Notes: a model not told the origin generated them from the letters alone. 35,768 nt of DNA from an uncultured Christensenellaceae bacterium (GCA_910588465.1 CAJUOP010000016.1:1-35768), one strand, 5' to 3'; positions 16,158-23,733 are shown, counted from the first letter of the stretch. Program-made: numbers and translations.

Positions 16158-17293
16158 TGTCCACTTTTCCTTAACGACGATATCAATTGAACGACATTAT
16201 CCGAAAAAACTTTTTGTGTAAATAATTCCTTCACCCGTTCTTTGGCGGCAGCACCATACTGTTCTCTCAATTTTGGATGATCCGCCAAAAATTTTATTGC
16301 TGCTCCATACTGTTCAGTGTTTTTATTTTCAACTTCGATACCAGTAAGACCGTTTACCGAAACATAGTTTACTCCGCTTCCCTTTATCGTAAAAGTTATA
16401 GCAGGTTTCCCAAAAGACATTGCCTCAGCGAGAGCAAGCCCGAAAGCTTCGTTCTTGGTGATGGAAGGAAAACAAAAAATGTCGCAAGCATCTAAATATG
16501 ATTTAACGTCATCATCCGATAATTTTCCCAAAAATTCAATCTTTTTGTTATTCTTAGCAATTTTTTTTAATTTTTTGGTAAGTTTTCCTTCCCCGCCTAT
16601 ATATATCTTAAACGAATCATCAAGCTTTTCCGTAGCTTTAATTAAATATTCAAATCCCTTATATTTTATATGTCTTCCTAAAGCAAAACAAATGATTTTC
16701 CCTGCATTGCAATTACGAATTTCACAAGACTTATTTTTGTTTTCTTCGGTCAATTCAAGTCTGTTTGCATCAACGCAGCTTGGAATTACGATACATTTAT
16801 CCTCATATTTCATCAAAAACGAACTATGTTCTATATAAATCGGAGACGTAGCAACCACTTTCCATGCTCGTTGCAAAAGTTTGTTGTTTTGTCTGTTGAA
16901 AAATTTACCGATAAATTTTTGCTTTATAATATCCGCATGCCACCAAACTATTAGTTTGCATTTCGAATATTTTTTCAATTTTTTTAAAAGACAATGGGCA
17001 GCAAACGGATTTGGATAATGAAAAATAATTACATCCGGCGCAAAATCTTTCATTTGCTTGCCAAGTATTTTACTATAACTTGTTGATAACGGCTGTGAAG
17101 CGATTGTAGAAAAACAGCCTACGCGAACCACATCCAAGCCATCGACCGTATCGTACGAATTTCCTTTGTTATGATTATAACAAATCATGCGCTGTTCACA
17201 ATCATTGCGAAGCGCCGTCGCGATATCTTTGCTCGTTTGTTCGATTCCCCCGATATAAGGAAAATATCTCTTACCGATTTGTAAAATTTTCAT
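16154..17293 (-). CDS. Glycosyltransferase family 4 (GT-B fold)
   Basis: This 379-residue retaining glycosyltransferase has an N-terminal glycine-rich acceptor motif (RYFPYIGGIEQ), ALGRHIKYKGFEYLI opening the nucleotide-sugar domain, and NEAFGLALAEAM as the E-x7-E catalytic/binding motif. It follows gmhA by 5 nt and overlaps the next GT4 by 4 bp. The closeness to the heptose genes makes a heptosyl or mannosyl donor possible. That is inference from position only. Confidence 0.86.
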   Translation of the reverse strand: MKILQIGKRYFPYIGGIEQTSKDIATALRNDCEQRMICYNHNKGNSYDTVDGLDVVRVGCFSTIASQPLSTSYSKILGKQMKDFAPDVIIFHYPNPFAAHCLLKKLKKYSKCKLIVWWHADIIKQKFIGKFFNRQNNKLLQRAWKVVATSPIYIEHSSFLMKYEDKCIVIPSCVDANRLELTEENKNKSCEIRNCNAGKIICFALGRHIKYKGFEYLIKATEKLDDSFKIYIGGEGKLTKKLKKIAKNNKKIEFLGKLSDDDVKSYLDACDIFCFPSITKNEAFGLALAEAMSFGKPAITFTIKGSGVNYVSVNGLTGIEVENKNTEQYGAAIKFLADHPKLREQYGAAAKERVKELFTQKVFSDNVVQLISSLRKSGQ

Positions 17294-17298
17294 TCTGA

Positions 17299-17934
17299 TT
17301 ATCCGAAAAATTTCTCTTCAAGCATTAAACATAAGCAATGATATATGGGCAAATGAAGTTCTTGTATCAAATAAGTTTCTGTTTCCGGAGCTTTGATCGC
17401 TACATCAGCGATTTTTGCAAGTTCTCCTCCATGAACCCCGGTTAATCCGATTACTCTCATGCCGATCGCCTTGGCCACTACGACCGCATTCATAATATTT
17501 TGAGAATTTCCAGACGTAGATATGCCTATCAAAACATCGCCGTTTCTACCATACCCATAAACTTGTTGTGCATAGGTCAACAACCCGCCGTTTTGCACAT
17601 CGTTCACATAAGCGGAATTTAATGCTTGATGATCGGTAAGCGCTATAGAGGGAAGTCCACCTTGTAATTTTTCGGCAAGCTCCAACCCTCTCGTCGAATC
17701 AATCTTGCACATTTTTTCCGCAAACTCCGCAGAACATTTTCTCGGCAATTTAAACCCTTTCATGAGTTCTCCGACAATATGTTGGCTATCGGCACAGCTT
17801 CCGCCGTTTCCTGCAATCAACAATTTATTGCCACTTTCAAAACATTGGACCATTACCTGATAAGCCTTTTGGATATTTGTTTTACAACACTTTAAAGCAG
17901 GATACCTTGCAACTAATCGATCTAAGTAATCCAT
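17299..17934 (-). CDS. gmhA: Sedoheptulose-7-phosphate isomerase (GmhA)
   Basis: This 211-residue SIS-domain protein catalyses the first step of heptose synthesis, sedoheptulose 7-phosphate to D-glycero-D-manno-heptose 7-phosphate. AGNGGSCADSQH (41-52) and GELMKGF (55-61) form the phosphate-binding and catalytic region. GISTSGNSQNI is the second phosphate loop, and the C-terminal ELHLPIYH supplies the active-site His. It is slightly longer than E. coli GmhA. It lies just after the fused hddC-gmhB gene and completes the pathway set. Confidence 0.92.
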   Translation of the reverse strand: MDYLDRLVARYPALKCCKTNIQKAYQVMVQCFESGNKLLIAGNGGSCADSQHIVGELMKGFKLPRKCSAEFAEKMCKIDSTRGLELAEKLQGGLPSIALTDHQALNSAYVNDVQNGGLLTYAQQVYGYGRNGDVLIGISTSGNSQNIMNAVVVAKAIGMRVIGLTGVHGGELAKIADVAIKAPETETYLIQELHLPIYHCLCLMLEEKFFG

Positions 17935-17944
17935 AGTAAACCCT

Positions 17945-19204
17945 CTAGTTTAATATTTGTTCGATACAATCATTCAAATCTTTCCCACAAATATCCGCGC
18001 GATTGTCTGCGCCGATATACGCTGTCTTACAGCCTGCATTTTTACCGCACAAAATATCGTTCTCGCTATCGCCAACAATCCACGATGCCGATAAATCTAT
18101 ATGAAAGTCATTCGCAGCTTTTATTAACATCCCGTGCTTGGGTTTACGGCAATCACAATTCATCTTGTATTCTATACGCTCACCCGCAAAGCCTTTATCG
18201 GGATGATGAGGACAATAATAAATCGCATCGAGATAAGCTCCGTCGATACCCAATAAAGTCTCCATTTTATTGTGAATTTCCTGAAGCTCGTCAACACTAA
18301 CTTCCCCGCGCGCGATCACAGGCTGATTAGACACAACGATAGCTAAATATCCGCTCTCATTTATTTTTTGAATTGCCTTAGACGCACCGTCAATTAAATC
18401 AAATTGATTAATATCCGTTAAAAAACCCACATACTTATTTATCGTTCCGTCCCGATCCAAAAAAATCGCTCGCTGTTTATGCGACAAATTTTTCGCATAA
18501 ACTTTACTGGACCGAATATCGGATATCACCGAAAAATAGCGATCGGGCGTTCCCATATCTTTTACATATTCAGGCGAATCATAAACAAACAATTTTCCTT
18601 CCTGAATCAAAGGTTTAAGAACGTCTCTATCCAAATCCCTTTTTTTTAATTCCGTAAAGCGACTGAAAATGGTAGGAGCAATAAAATGCAAGCCCGCATT
18701 CACGCGATTCCTGTACCAAAGACGCTTGTCCTCTTTATGCAACCAATTCTGCACCCGATTGTTCTTATCGGCAACGATTATACCGCTGTCATAGGGATGA
18801 GAATTAGGATGAGTAAAGAGCGTAACTTCCCCACCGCATTTTTTATGAGCCGAATAAAATTTTTGTATATCAACATCAAAAATCAAATCTCCGCAAATAA
18901 GAAGAAAATCTTCAGAAATTTCATTTTTTAATAAATATAACGCACCTGCCGTCCCAAGCGGCTCGTCTTCTTCGATATATTTAATATTTACCCCGAATTG
19001 ACTTCCATCGGAAAAATATTCTTTTATAATATTACCAAGATAACCAATTACTAAAACAATTTCTTTAAAACCTTGCCTTGCAAGCGCCTCAATCTGATAT
19101 TGTAAAATGGGCTTCCCAAGAACGGGAATCATCGGTTTCGGAACTTCCGCATTCACATTTCTGATGCGCGTACCCTTACCGCCCGCCATAATCACTGCTT
19201 TCAT
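17945..19204 (-). CDS. hddC: Bifunctional heptose-1-phosphate guanylyltransferase / heptose-1,7-bisphosphate phosphatase (HddC-GmhB fusion)
   Basis: This is a two-domain protein of 419 residues from the ATG at 19204, chosen because GAGAGGA lies directly upstream; a longer frame exists to 19228. The N-terminal part (1 to about 235) is a nucleotidyltransferase with AGGKGTR, VPKPMIPVLGKP and the CGDLIFDVD metal site. The C-terminal part (about 245-419) is a HAD phosphatase with FLDRDGT at 248-254, SNQP, the zinc-binding CPHHP...CDCRKPKHG and GDSENDI. Together they remove the C7 phosphate and transfer GMP, giving GDP-D-glycero-alpha-D-manno-heptose. These two steps are usually carried out by separate proteins. 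The start is 2 nt after the hddA stop. Confidence 0.9.
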   Translation of the reverse strand: MKAVIMAGGKGTRIRNVNAEVPKPMIPVLGKPILQYQIEALARQGFKEIVLVIGYLGNIIKEYFSDGSQFGVNIKYIEEDEPLGTAGALYLLKNEISEDFLLICGDLIFDVDIQKFYSAHKKCGGEVTLFTHPNSHPYDSGIIVADKNNRVQNWLHKEDKRLWYRNRVNAGLHFIAPTIFSRFTELKKRDLDRDVLKPLIQEGKLFVYDSPEYVKDMGTPDRYFSVISDIRSSKVYAKNLSHKQRAIFLDRDGTINKYVGFLTDINQFDLIDGASKAIQKINESGYLAIVVSNQPVIARGEVSVDELQEIHNKMETLLGIDGAYLDAIYYCPHHPDKGFAGERIEYKMNCDCRKPKHGMLIKAANDFHIDLSASWIVGDSENDILCGKNAGCKTAYIGADNRADICGKDLNDCIEQILN

Positions 19205-19206
19205 TA

Positions 19207-20220
19207 TTATTCCTCTCGGCAAGTGCACTTGTCAAACGCTTCTGGCGTATAATAAATTACTCGCGTCCCCTGTCTTTCAAATTTAAAAGGCACTTCCATT
19301 AAATCGGAAAGCGCTTCCCGCACCTTATCCTGTTTTTCGGGACGAACGTAAAATAACAGAAAACCGCCCCCGCCCGCACCAAGCAGTTTCCCGCCGAGCG
19401 CGCCCGAATTTATTCCCCTTGTATAAAAATCATCAATAAAATCGGTGGAAATGCTTCCGCCGGTTTGCCTTTTTAATTTCCACTCTTCATCCAACAGTAC
19501 TCCGAATTGATCCAAATCGCACTCATTGTTTTCTAAAACTTTTTGAGCGGCATCAACCAAATCGAGCATTCGCAACAACTGTTTTTTCTTCTCCTGTATC
19601 GAAACTATCGTGGATTTCTGAATTTCAGAAGAGTTGCGCGTAAAACCCGTAAAAAACAACATGAAATTTTCATTCAATTGTTTTTTTCGTTCCGGATTGA
19701 TAATAACAGGATGCACATGATACCCGCGATTATCAAAATCAATTCTGTTTAAACTTCCAAACGAAGCGGCAATTTGATCTTGCCAACCGCCCGCTTCATT
19801 GCAGAGTGTTCTTTCAAGATAAATAGCATCATCAGCCAACTCTTTTTTTGAACGGTATTCACCTTTTAAACAATAAAATGCGTTTAAAAGACCAACGGCA
19901 AAAGTGCTCGAAGTTCCCAAACCCGTTCTTGCTGGTAAATCCGCATCGTAAGAAATATGCAATTCTTTCATGTCCAGCATTTTCATGGCATTACGAACCA
20001 TGGGATGTTCTATTTCATCTATTCTGTTAACGCGCTCCGTTTTCGCATAAATCAATTCTGTCGAATAATCGAAAAAACGCGGCAAATGCCGAACCGTTAC
20101 ATATACGTATTTATCAAATGTGGTTGAAAGAACCGCTCCTCTATTCTCTCTAAAAAATTCCGGGATATCCGTTCCCCCACCAAAGAAACTCATTCTAAAA
20201 GGCGTCTTTGTAATAATCAT
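19207..20220 (-). CDS. hddA: D-glycero-alpha-D-manno-heptose-7-phosphate kinase (HddA)
   Basis: This 337-residue GHMP-family kinase has an N-terminal TKTPFRMSFFGGGTDIP, the ATP-binding loop ARTGLGTSSTF (97-107) and a C-terminal GALGGKLLGAGGGGF. These match HddA and related sugar kinases. It phosphorylates heptose 7-phosphate at C1 with alpha configuration. It is the first gene of the island operon, about 90 nt downstream of the strong promoter at 20315-20343. Because it is HddA and not HldE, the pathway is the GDP route known from S-layer glycans and some capsules. Confidence 0.92.
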   Translation of the reverse strand: MIITKTPFRMSFFGGGTDIPEFFRENRGAVLSTTFDKYVYVTVRHLPRFFDYSTELIYAKTERVNRIDEIEHPMVRNAMKMLDMKELHISYDADLPARTGLGTSSTFAVGLLNAFYCLKGEYRSKKELADDAIYLERTLCNEAGGWQDQIAASFGSLNRIDFDNRGYHVHPVIINPERKKQLNENFMLFFTGFTRNSSEIQKSTIVSIQEKKKQLLRMLDLVDAAQKVLENNECDLDQFGVLLDEEWKLKRQTGGSISTDFIDDFYTRGINSGALGGKLLGAGGGGFLLFYVRPEKQDKVREALSDLMEVPFKFERQGTRVIYYTPEAFDKCTCREE

Positions 20221-20314
20221 AAGTAAATTTCCTTAGCTTATATTTTAAAAGCCGTAAACTTAAAATGCAATTTTTCAATATATTTAAAAGAATTACACTA
20301 ATACTGATAGCCGT

Positions 20315-20343
20315 ATTATAACATATACAAAAACAAAACGCAA
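20315..20343 (-). promoter_or_regulatory. Extended -10 vegetative promoter of the glycan operon
   Basis: On the minus strand TTGCGT (20343-20338) and TATAAT (20320-20315) are separated by 17 nt. The bases TGT precede the -10, giving an extended -10 element. The start point would be near 20308, leaving an untranslated leader of about 88 nt before hddA. This is the only good promoter I see in the island. The rest of the 273-nt stretch 20221-20493 is AT-rich and holds no gene; a 64-codon frame across it contains the promoter itself. Confidence 0.8.
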
Positions 20344-20487
20344 GCATTGAAATAAATTTGTTAAATTTTCTCCATAAATTTTTGTGCATATCTGCTAAAT
20401 GAGCATTTTATACCAAAAAAATTAAATACGAGCGTCTATACTAATCAAACACTTGAAATATAACAAAATGTTTTCAACATTCGGCAG

Positions 20488-20542
20488 CATTCCTCATGGT
20501 GCTATTATACCATTTACGGGTGCCATTGCCGCCCCCATATTG
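20488..20542. other. Attachment site at the right end of the island (hybrid P/B site)
   Basis: The core GG is at 20519-20520. On the island side (minus strand, outward from the core) GTAAATG is at 20517-20511 and CACCATG at 20501-20495, starting 17 nt from the core, followed by AGGAATG. On the spoVAD side (plus strand) CCCCATATTG lies at 20533-20542, starting 12 nt from the core. It mirrors the left site: the two P arms match at about 22 of 30 positions and the two B-arm outer motifs at 9 of 10. The TGA that ends the truncated SpoVAD frame is inside the P arm. Confidence 0.8.
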
Positions 20543-21129
20543 TTTACGTCCGTAATGCCGTAGTCGACTACCTTCCCAAGCGTTGCCGCAGTGATCGAGA
20601 TTCCGTCCCCGCGGTCGGAAACCATAGCGCCGCCTGCCGCGGTCACCGTCCACTGCGCCTGCGGCGGGCGCGTGCAGCCCAGCTCTAACGGGTAGCGATA
20701 CTGCCGTTCGGCGGAAGCGAAATGGCTGCCCGTCGCCGCGACAACGTTTTTTGCGTATCCGCCGTCCACCGCCATGGCCGCTATGGCGAGGCTTTCCGCC
20801 ATCGTCGAACAAGCCCCGTAAACCCCGAGGAAGGGCACCGAAAAATCGCGGGCGGCAAAGCTTGCCGAAATGATCTGGTTGAGCAGATCGCCCGAGACGA
20901 TCATATCCAACCGATCGCGGGAAATACCCGCATTGTGAATCGCGCCGTCAATTACGTAAGAGAGCATTTTACATTCCGCTTTTTCGTAGGTGCTTTCGCC
21001 GTACATATCGTCCCCGAGCGCCTTTTCGACGTATCTGCCGATCACGCCCTCACACTCTTTCGGTCCGGCGATCGTGCTTACGGCTACGATCTTCGGATGC
21101 TTGTTAAAATAAATCGTCTGATTTCCCAT
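20494..21129 (-). CDS. spoVAD: SpoVAD, N-terminal fragment (5' part of a split gene)
   Basis: Residues 1-204 are the N-terminal two thirds of SpoVAD: TIAGPKECEGVIGRYV, the conserved GVYGACSTMAESLAIAA with the thiolase-like cysteine, GSHFASAERQYRYPLELG and the segment ending NNMGAAMAP. The following seven residues (VNGIIAP) and the TGA come from the inserted island. The native gene continues in frame at base 935 of this window. The ATG at 21129 has AGGCGG 7 nt upstream. A terminator lies just 60 nt upstream and no spoVAC gene precedes it, so the usual spoVAC-D-E order is not kept here. A sigma-G promoter is expected in the 21130-21188 gap, but I do not see a convincing one. Confidence 0.92.
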   Translation of the reverse strand: MGNQTIYFNKHPKIVAVSTIAGPKECEGVIGRYVEKALGDDMYGESTYEKAECKMLSYVIDGAIHNAGISRDRLDMIVSGDLLNQIISASFAARDFSVPFLGVYGACSTMAESLAIAAMAVDGGYAKNVVAATGSHFASAERQYRYPLELGCTRPPQAQWTVTAAGGAMVSDRGDGISITAATLGKVVDYGITDVNNMGAAMAPVNGIIAP

Positions 21130-21188
21130 ACAAAACCGCCTGATAGCAGTTTTTGCAACGGAAAATTATTTATTCCCCGAATTTGCTT

Positions 21189-21219
21189 AAAAAAACGGCG
21201 GGACACCCCGCCGTTTTTT
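21189..21219. terminator. Strong bidirectional terminator upstream of spoVAD
   Basis: A 7-bp all-G/C stem (CGGCGGG 21196-21202 with CCCGCCG 21207-21213) closes a 4-nt loop. It is preceded by seven A and followed by six T, so it can act on both strands. It separates spoVAD from everything upstream. Confidence 0.9.
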
Positions 21220-21368
21220 AACTCGGTTGATAACGATTAAGTTGCGATCCTGCCGAATTTGTTGCCAACCGTTTCAATAATTACGATTAAACCTTATTCA
21301 GCATCGGTATAATCGTGTAAGAAGAAACAGCTAATTCTGATTTCTTGCAGGTCATATTGATAATTCTC

Positions 21369-21620
21369 TTACGTAATTTTGGTGCATTGCCAGTCGCTCT
21401 CGTCGGCTTTGGTAAAAAGATAAAATTCATTATCGAGCTAAGAATCTCCCGAAACCTTAAAGCGATTTGTTTCCGAATCAAACATACTGACAACCTTCGA
21501 CGGCTCGGTCAGCGAGGGCGCAAAGGTGCTCGCGCTGCAGGACGTTTACAAACGCGTTTTCCGAAAGCGCCGTCTTCCACTGCGCCTCGGCGACCGTTTC
21601 GGACGAAATCAGGGTAATCC
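21369..21620 (-). pseudogene. Decayed gene relic (C-terminal part of a possible secreted/lipoprotein)
   Basis: No intact gene fits this stretch, but coding-like peptides appear in two minus-strand frames. The first is ETVAEAQWKTALSENAFVNV; after a frame change comes TFAPSLTEPSKVVSMFDSE, then NRFKVSGDS, an in-frame TAG, and NEFYLFTKADESDWQCTKIT before a final TAA at 21369. The order and amino-acid make-up look like the tail of one protein broken by at least one frameshift and one nonsense mutation. The pattern recalls the repeated modules of clostridial lipoproteins that carry a T-x-x-x-W-x-x-A-L motif. I cannot name the family. The rest of 21220-21368 shows nothing. Confidence 0.35.
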
Positions 21621-21626
21621 TTATGC

Positions 21627-22472
21627 TTATTGGCGTGTTTCGATCAAACATTTGCAAGGATACTTGCTGTCCTCGGTAAGCAAAACTTCTCCGTAGCCGT
21701 CGGCGACGATCTGCCCCGAACGGGGATTTTTTATGGATAGAACTTGTCCTTTGATATCCGCCTCTACGTCCGAATATTCGAAAGCAAAATCCGTCCCCTC
21801 CGTTTCGCAACCGATCAGCTTTAAATTTTTGCAGTAGCAAAGCGGCTGCGTGCCGATGATTTTACAGTTGATAAAGGTTAAATTTTCCGAATACCAACCG
21901 AGGTATTCCCCCTTGACTGTCGAATTTTTTACGGTAACGTTTTTCGCGTGCCAGAACGCGTCTTTGGTGTCGAGATCGCAATGCTCGATCGTTACGTTTT
22001 CGGTATACTGAAAGGAATATTTTCCGCGGAACCGCACGTTTTTCCAGACGATATCTTTCGAAAGCAAAAACAGATATTCGCTTTCTACCGAGCAGTCCTC
22101 CATGGCAATATCGCGGCTCTTCCAGCCGAATTCGGGCGAATCGACGATGCACCCTTGAAATGCCGCGCGGCTGCACTCGCGCAGCGCCTTAATGCCGAGC
22201 AAACGGCTGTTTTCCGCCTCGATCCCGTCCGTATACCAAAGGGCGGCGCGACAGCCCTCCGTCATGAGCACGTCCTTCAGCTTCACGTTTTCGTCGTGCC
22301 AAAGCGGATAGCGGAGCGCGAGCCTGCAGCCCTCTAATATCACGTTCTTTGCTTCTTTCAGGGCGGATTCGCCGTCCTGCGTGCCCTCGAACGCGCAGTT
22401 CACGATGCGTGCGCCGTTAATGCCGTATAAGTCCCGTTCGTTGGGAAAGGTCTGATTTTCGATTCGTTTCAT
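21627..22472 (-). CDS. DUF3737 family protein
   Basis: This 281-residue protein starts KRIENQTFPNERDLYGINGARIVNCAFEG and then repeats short strands of the type (K/E)NVTIxxC or NLKLIGCE about every 20 residues. The pattern predicts a right-handed beta-helix. DUF3737 proteins are cytoplasmic and of unknown function; some neighbours in the fold bind sugars. The characteristic segments FEGTQDGESALKEAKN and RYPLWHDENV are both present. It has no signal peptide. It is the last intact gene before the relic and spoVAD. Confidence 0.85.
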   Translation of the reverse strand: MKRIENQTFPNERDLYGINGARIVNCAFEGTQDGESALKEAKNVILEGCRLALRYPLWHDENVKLKDVLMTEGCRAALWYTDGIEAENSRLLGIKALRECSRAAFQGCIVDSPEFGWKSRDIAMEDCSVESEYLFLLSKDIVWKNVRFRGKYSFQYTENVTIEHCDLDTKDAFWHAKNVTVKNSTVKGEYLGWYSENLTFINCKIIGTQPLCYCKNLKLIGCETEGTDFAFEYSDVEADIKGQVLSIKNPRSGQIVADGYGEVLLTEDSKYPCKCLIETRQ

Positions 22473-22560
22473 TTGTGATTCCCGTCAGTTTTTCCGTATT
22501 GTTTTTTTATTAAACGATTATTATATCATATACCCGCAAATGCCCGACTTCAAACAGAGA

Positions 22561-22588
22561 AAAGAGCGGAGACGCTTCTCCGCTCTTT
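22561..22588 (-). terminator. Terminator after the endonuclease/phosphatase-fold gene
   Basis: A perfect 12-bp stem (22561-22572 with 22577-22588) and a 4-nt loop start 1 nt after the stop codon of the preceding gene. On the minus strand the stem ends in CTCTTT, which with TCTCTG forms a modest T-tract. It ends the nfnA-nfnB-exonuclease transcript. Confidence 0.8.
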
Positions 22589-22589
22589 G

Positions 22590-23732
22590 TCAGCCGATGC
22601 GGAACTTTAACCGCACGGGGTTATGATCGCTGTAAGCGAACTGCGTATCGACCGTCTCTTCCTCGATCACCGTAACGTTGTCCGAGACCAAAAAACCGTC
22701 GATCACCGTAGAATAATTCACGCCCGCCGTATACGGAATGTCCGCGCCGCGGCAGGTCGCCGCGTTCAGGCTTGCCGCGATGGAAAATCCCTGCGCGATC
22801 TCCGCTTGGTGCAGCACCGAATTTTTTACCCAACCGGGCGTTTTCTGTTCGCTTTTAAAGTATTGCAGCGCCTCCTCGTCCGAGGCGAAGCGATCGGCGA
22901 TCAGACAGTGGTTAAAGTCTCCGCCCGCGATCACGTAATTTCCCTTATCGCGCTCCTCCGCCAGCACCGCGTTCAGCATTTTAAGCTGCTCGGCGCGGAT
23001 CGTCCCGCCCTCGTCGTATGCAGACATATGCAAATTGATCAGCACCAGCTCCTTTTCGCTCTCCGCAACGGGCAGATAGTGCACGGCGAAACAGCGGTCC
23101 AAATCAAACAGCTTGTCGATAAAATTCGTCGTTACGGGAAAGGAGCGGCGCACGGCGCGGTCGGTACGGTAGCGGGAAAGGGTCAGAATCCCCGCGTTCG
23201 TCCGACCGATGGGATCGTGAAAGGGATAAAACAAATTCGCCGTATGAAAGTTTTCGGCATACACGCTCGTATAGCCCGGCATCTCCTCGCGGAAGCGCGC
23301 CGTCATGTCTATCCCATAGCTTCTGTCCGCCCGTTCGTCCGTCTCCTGCAAAAAGTAAAAATCGGCGTTCAACCCTTTCGAAAGAACGATTTGCCCGTTC
23401 ACGTTCTTTTCCACGTCCGCCTTATTCCTGCCCTTGGCATAGGTGCCCGAAACCTTCGTTCCGTCCTTCATAACGCCCGTGTCCATAAAAAAATCGTAAT
23501 CGGGCGAATACGCGCCGAAGCCGAGATTGTACGAAACCAGCGTATATTCTCCGCCCGCCTGCACGCATTCCTCCCGCGCCCCGACGGTTTCGAGCTGCAA
23601 ATGATCCTCGATGCGGTAATACTGCGCCGCAACATAAATGACGTAGCCCGCGATAATCAGGAGAAACAACGCGATGACGCTTGCAAGCGATATGCTGACG
23701 ATCTGCAAAATTCTTTTGTTTCGTTTGGTCAT
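22590..23732 (-). CDS. Membrane-anchored endonuclease/exonuclease/phosphatase-fold hydrolase
   Basis: This 380-residue protein has one N-terminal membrane anchor (about residues 8-34, after the basic TKRNKR) and an EEP-fold catalytic domain. The fold's active-site elements are all visible: SYNLGFG (Asn), FLQETDERAD (Glu), NLHMSAYDEGG (His), GGDFNH (Asp/Asn) and the final YSDHNPV (Asp/His). The family hydrolyses phosphodiester or phosphomonoester bonds in nucleic acids, sphingomyelin-type lipids or inositol phosphates. An outward-facing domain suggests an extracellular or envelope substrate. I chose the ATG at 23732 because GAAGGG overlaps the end of nfnB just upstream; the frame extends further to 23792. 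It begins 1 nt after the nfnB stop. Confidence 0.83.
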   Translation of the reverse strand: MTKRNKRILQIVSISLASVIALFLLIIAGYVIYVAAQYYRIEDHLQLETVGAREECVQAGGEYTLVSYNLGFGAYSPDYDFFMDTGVMKDGTKVSGTYAKGRNKADVEKNVNGQIVLSKGLNADFYFLQETDERADRSYGIDMTARFREEMPGYTSVYAENFHTANLFYPFHDPIGRTNAGILTLSRYRTDRAVRRSFPVTTNFIDKLFDLDRCFAVHYLPVAESEKELVLINLHMSAYDEGGTIRAEQLKMLNAVLAEERDKGNYVIAGGDFNHCLIADRFASDEEALQYFKSEQKTPGWVKNSVLHQAEIAQGFSIAASLNAATCRGADIPYTAGVNYSTVIDGFLVSDNVTVIEEETVDTQFAYSDHNPVRLKFRIG

Positions 23733-23733
23733 G

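Larger units (their letters stand above)
936..20518 (-). mobile_element. 19.6 kb glycan-biosynthesis island integrated in spoVAD (serine-integrase type ends)
   Basis: This segment interrupts spoVAD exactly between codon 204 (Pro) and the following Ala codons. Its two ends are imperfect inverted repeats of about 30 bp, GTAAATG-N9-CACCATG-RGGWATG, and it is flanked by short G-runs left from the target. The whole interval is AT-rich, unlike the GC-rich gene it interrupts, and holds one 17-gene polysaccharide operon in a single orientation. No integrase, transposase, phage, relaxase or excisionase gene is present. It could be a cargo cassette moved by a recombinase encoded elsewhere, or an element that has lost its recombinase. 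A simple transposon is unlikely because the arms re-join into sites with serine-integrase spacing. Confidence 0.82.

Noticed and set aside
20195..20389. 64-codon minus-strand open frame ahead of hddA
   Set aside because: It overlaps the start of hddA, contains the -35/-10 promoter of the operon and has no ribosome-binding site or family resemblance.
936..20518. Invertible DNA segment (inverted repeats at both ends)
   Set aside because: Inversion would leave spoVAD broken in both orientations, and the flanking B-arm motifs in spoVAD fit integration of an element rather than inversion of a native segment.
936..20518. Composite or DDE-type transposon
   Set aside because: There is no transposase, no IS at either end, and the ends plus target show symmetric 17/12-nt spacing around a dinucleotide, which fits serine integrase sites better.
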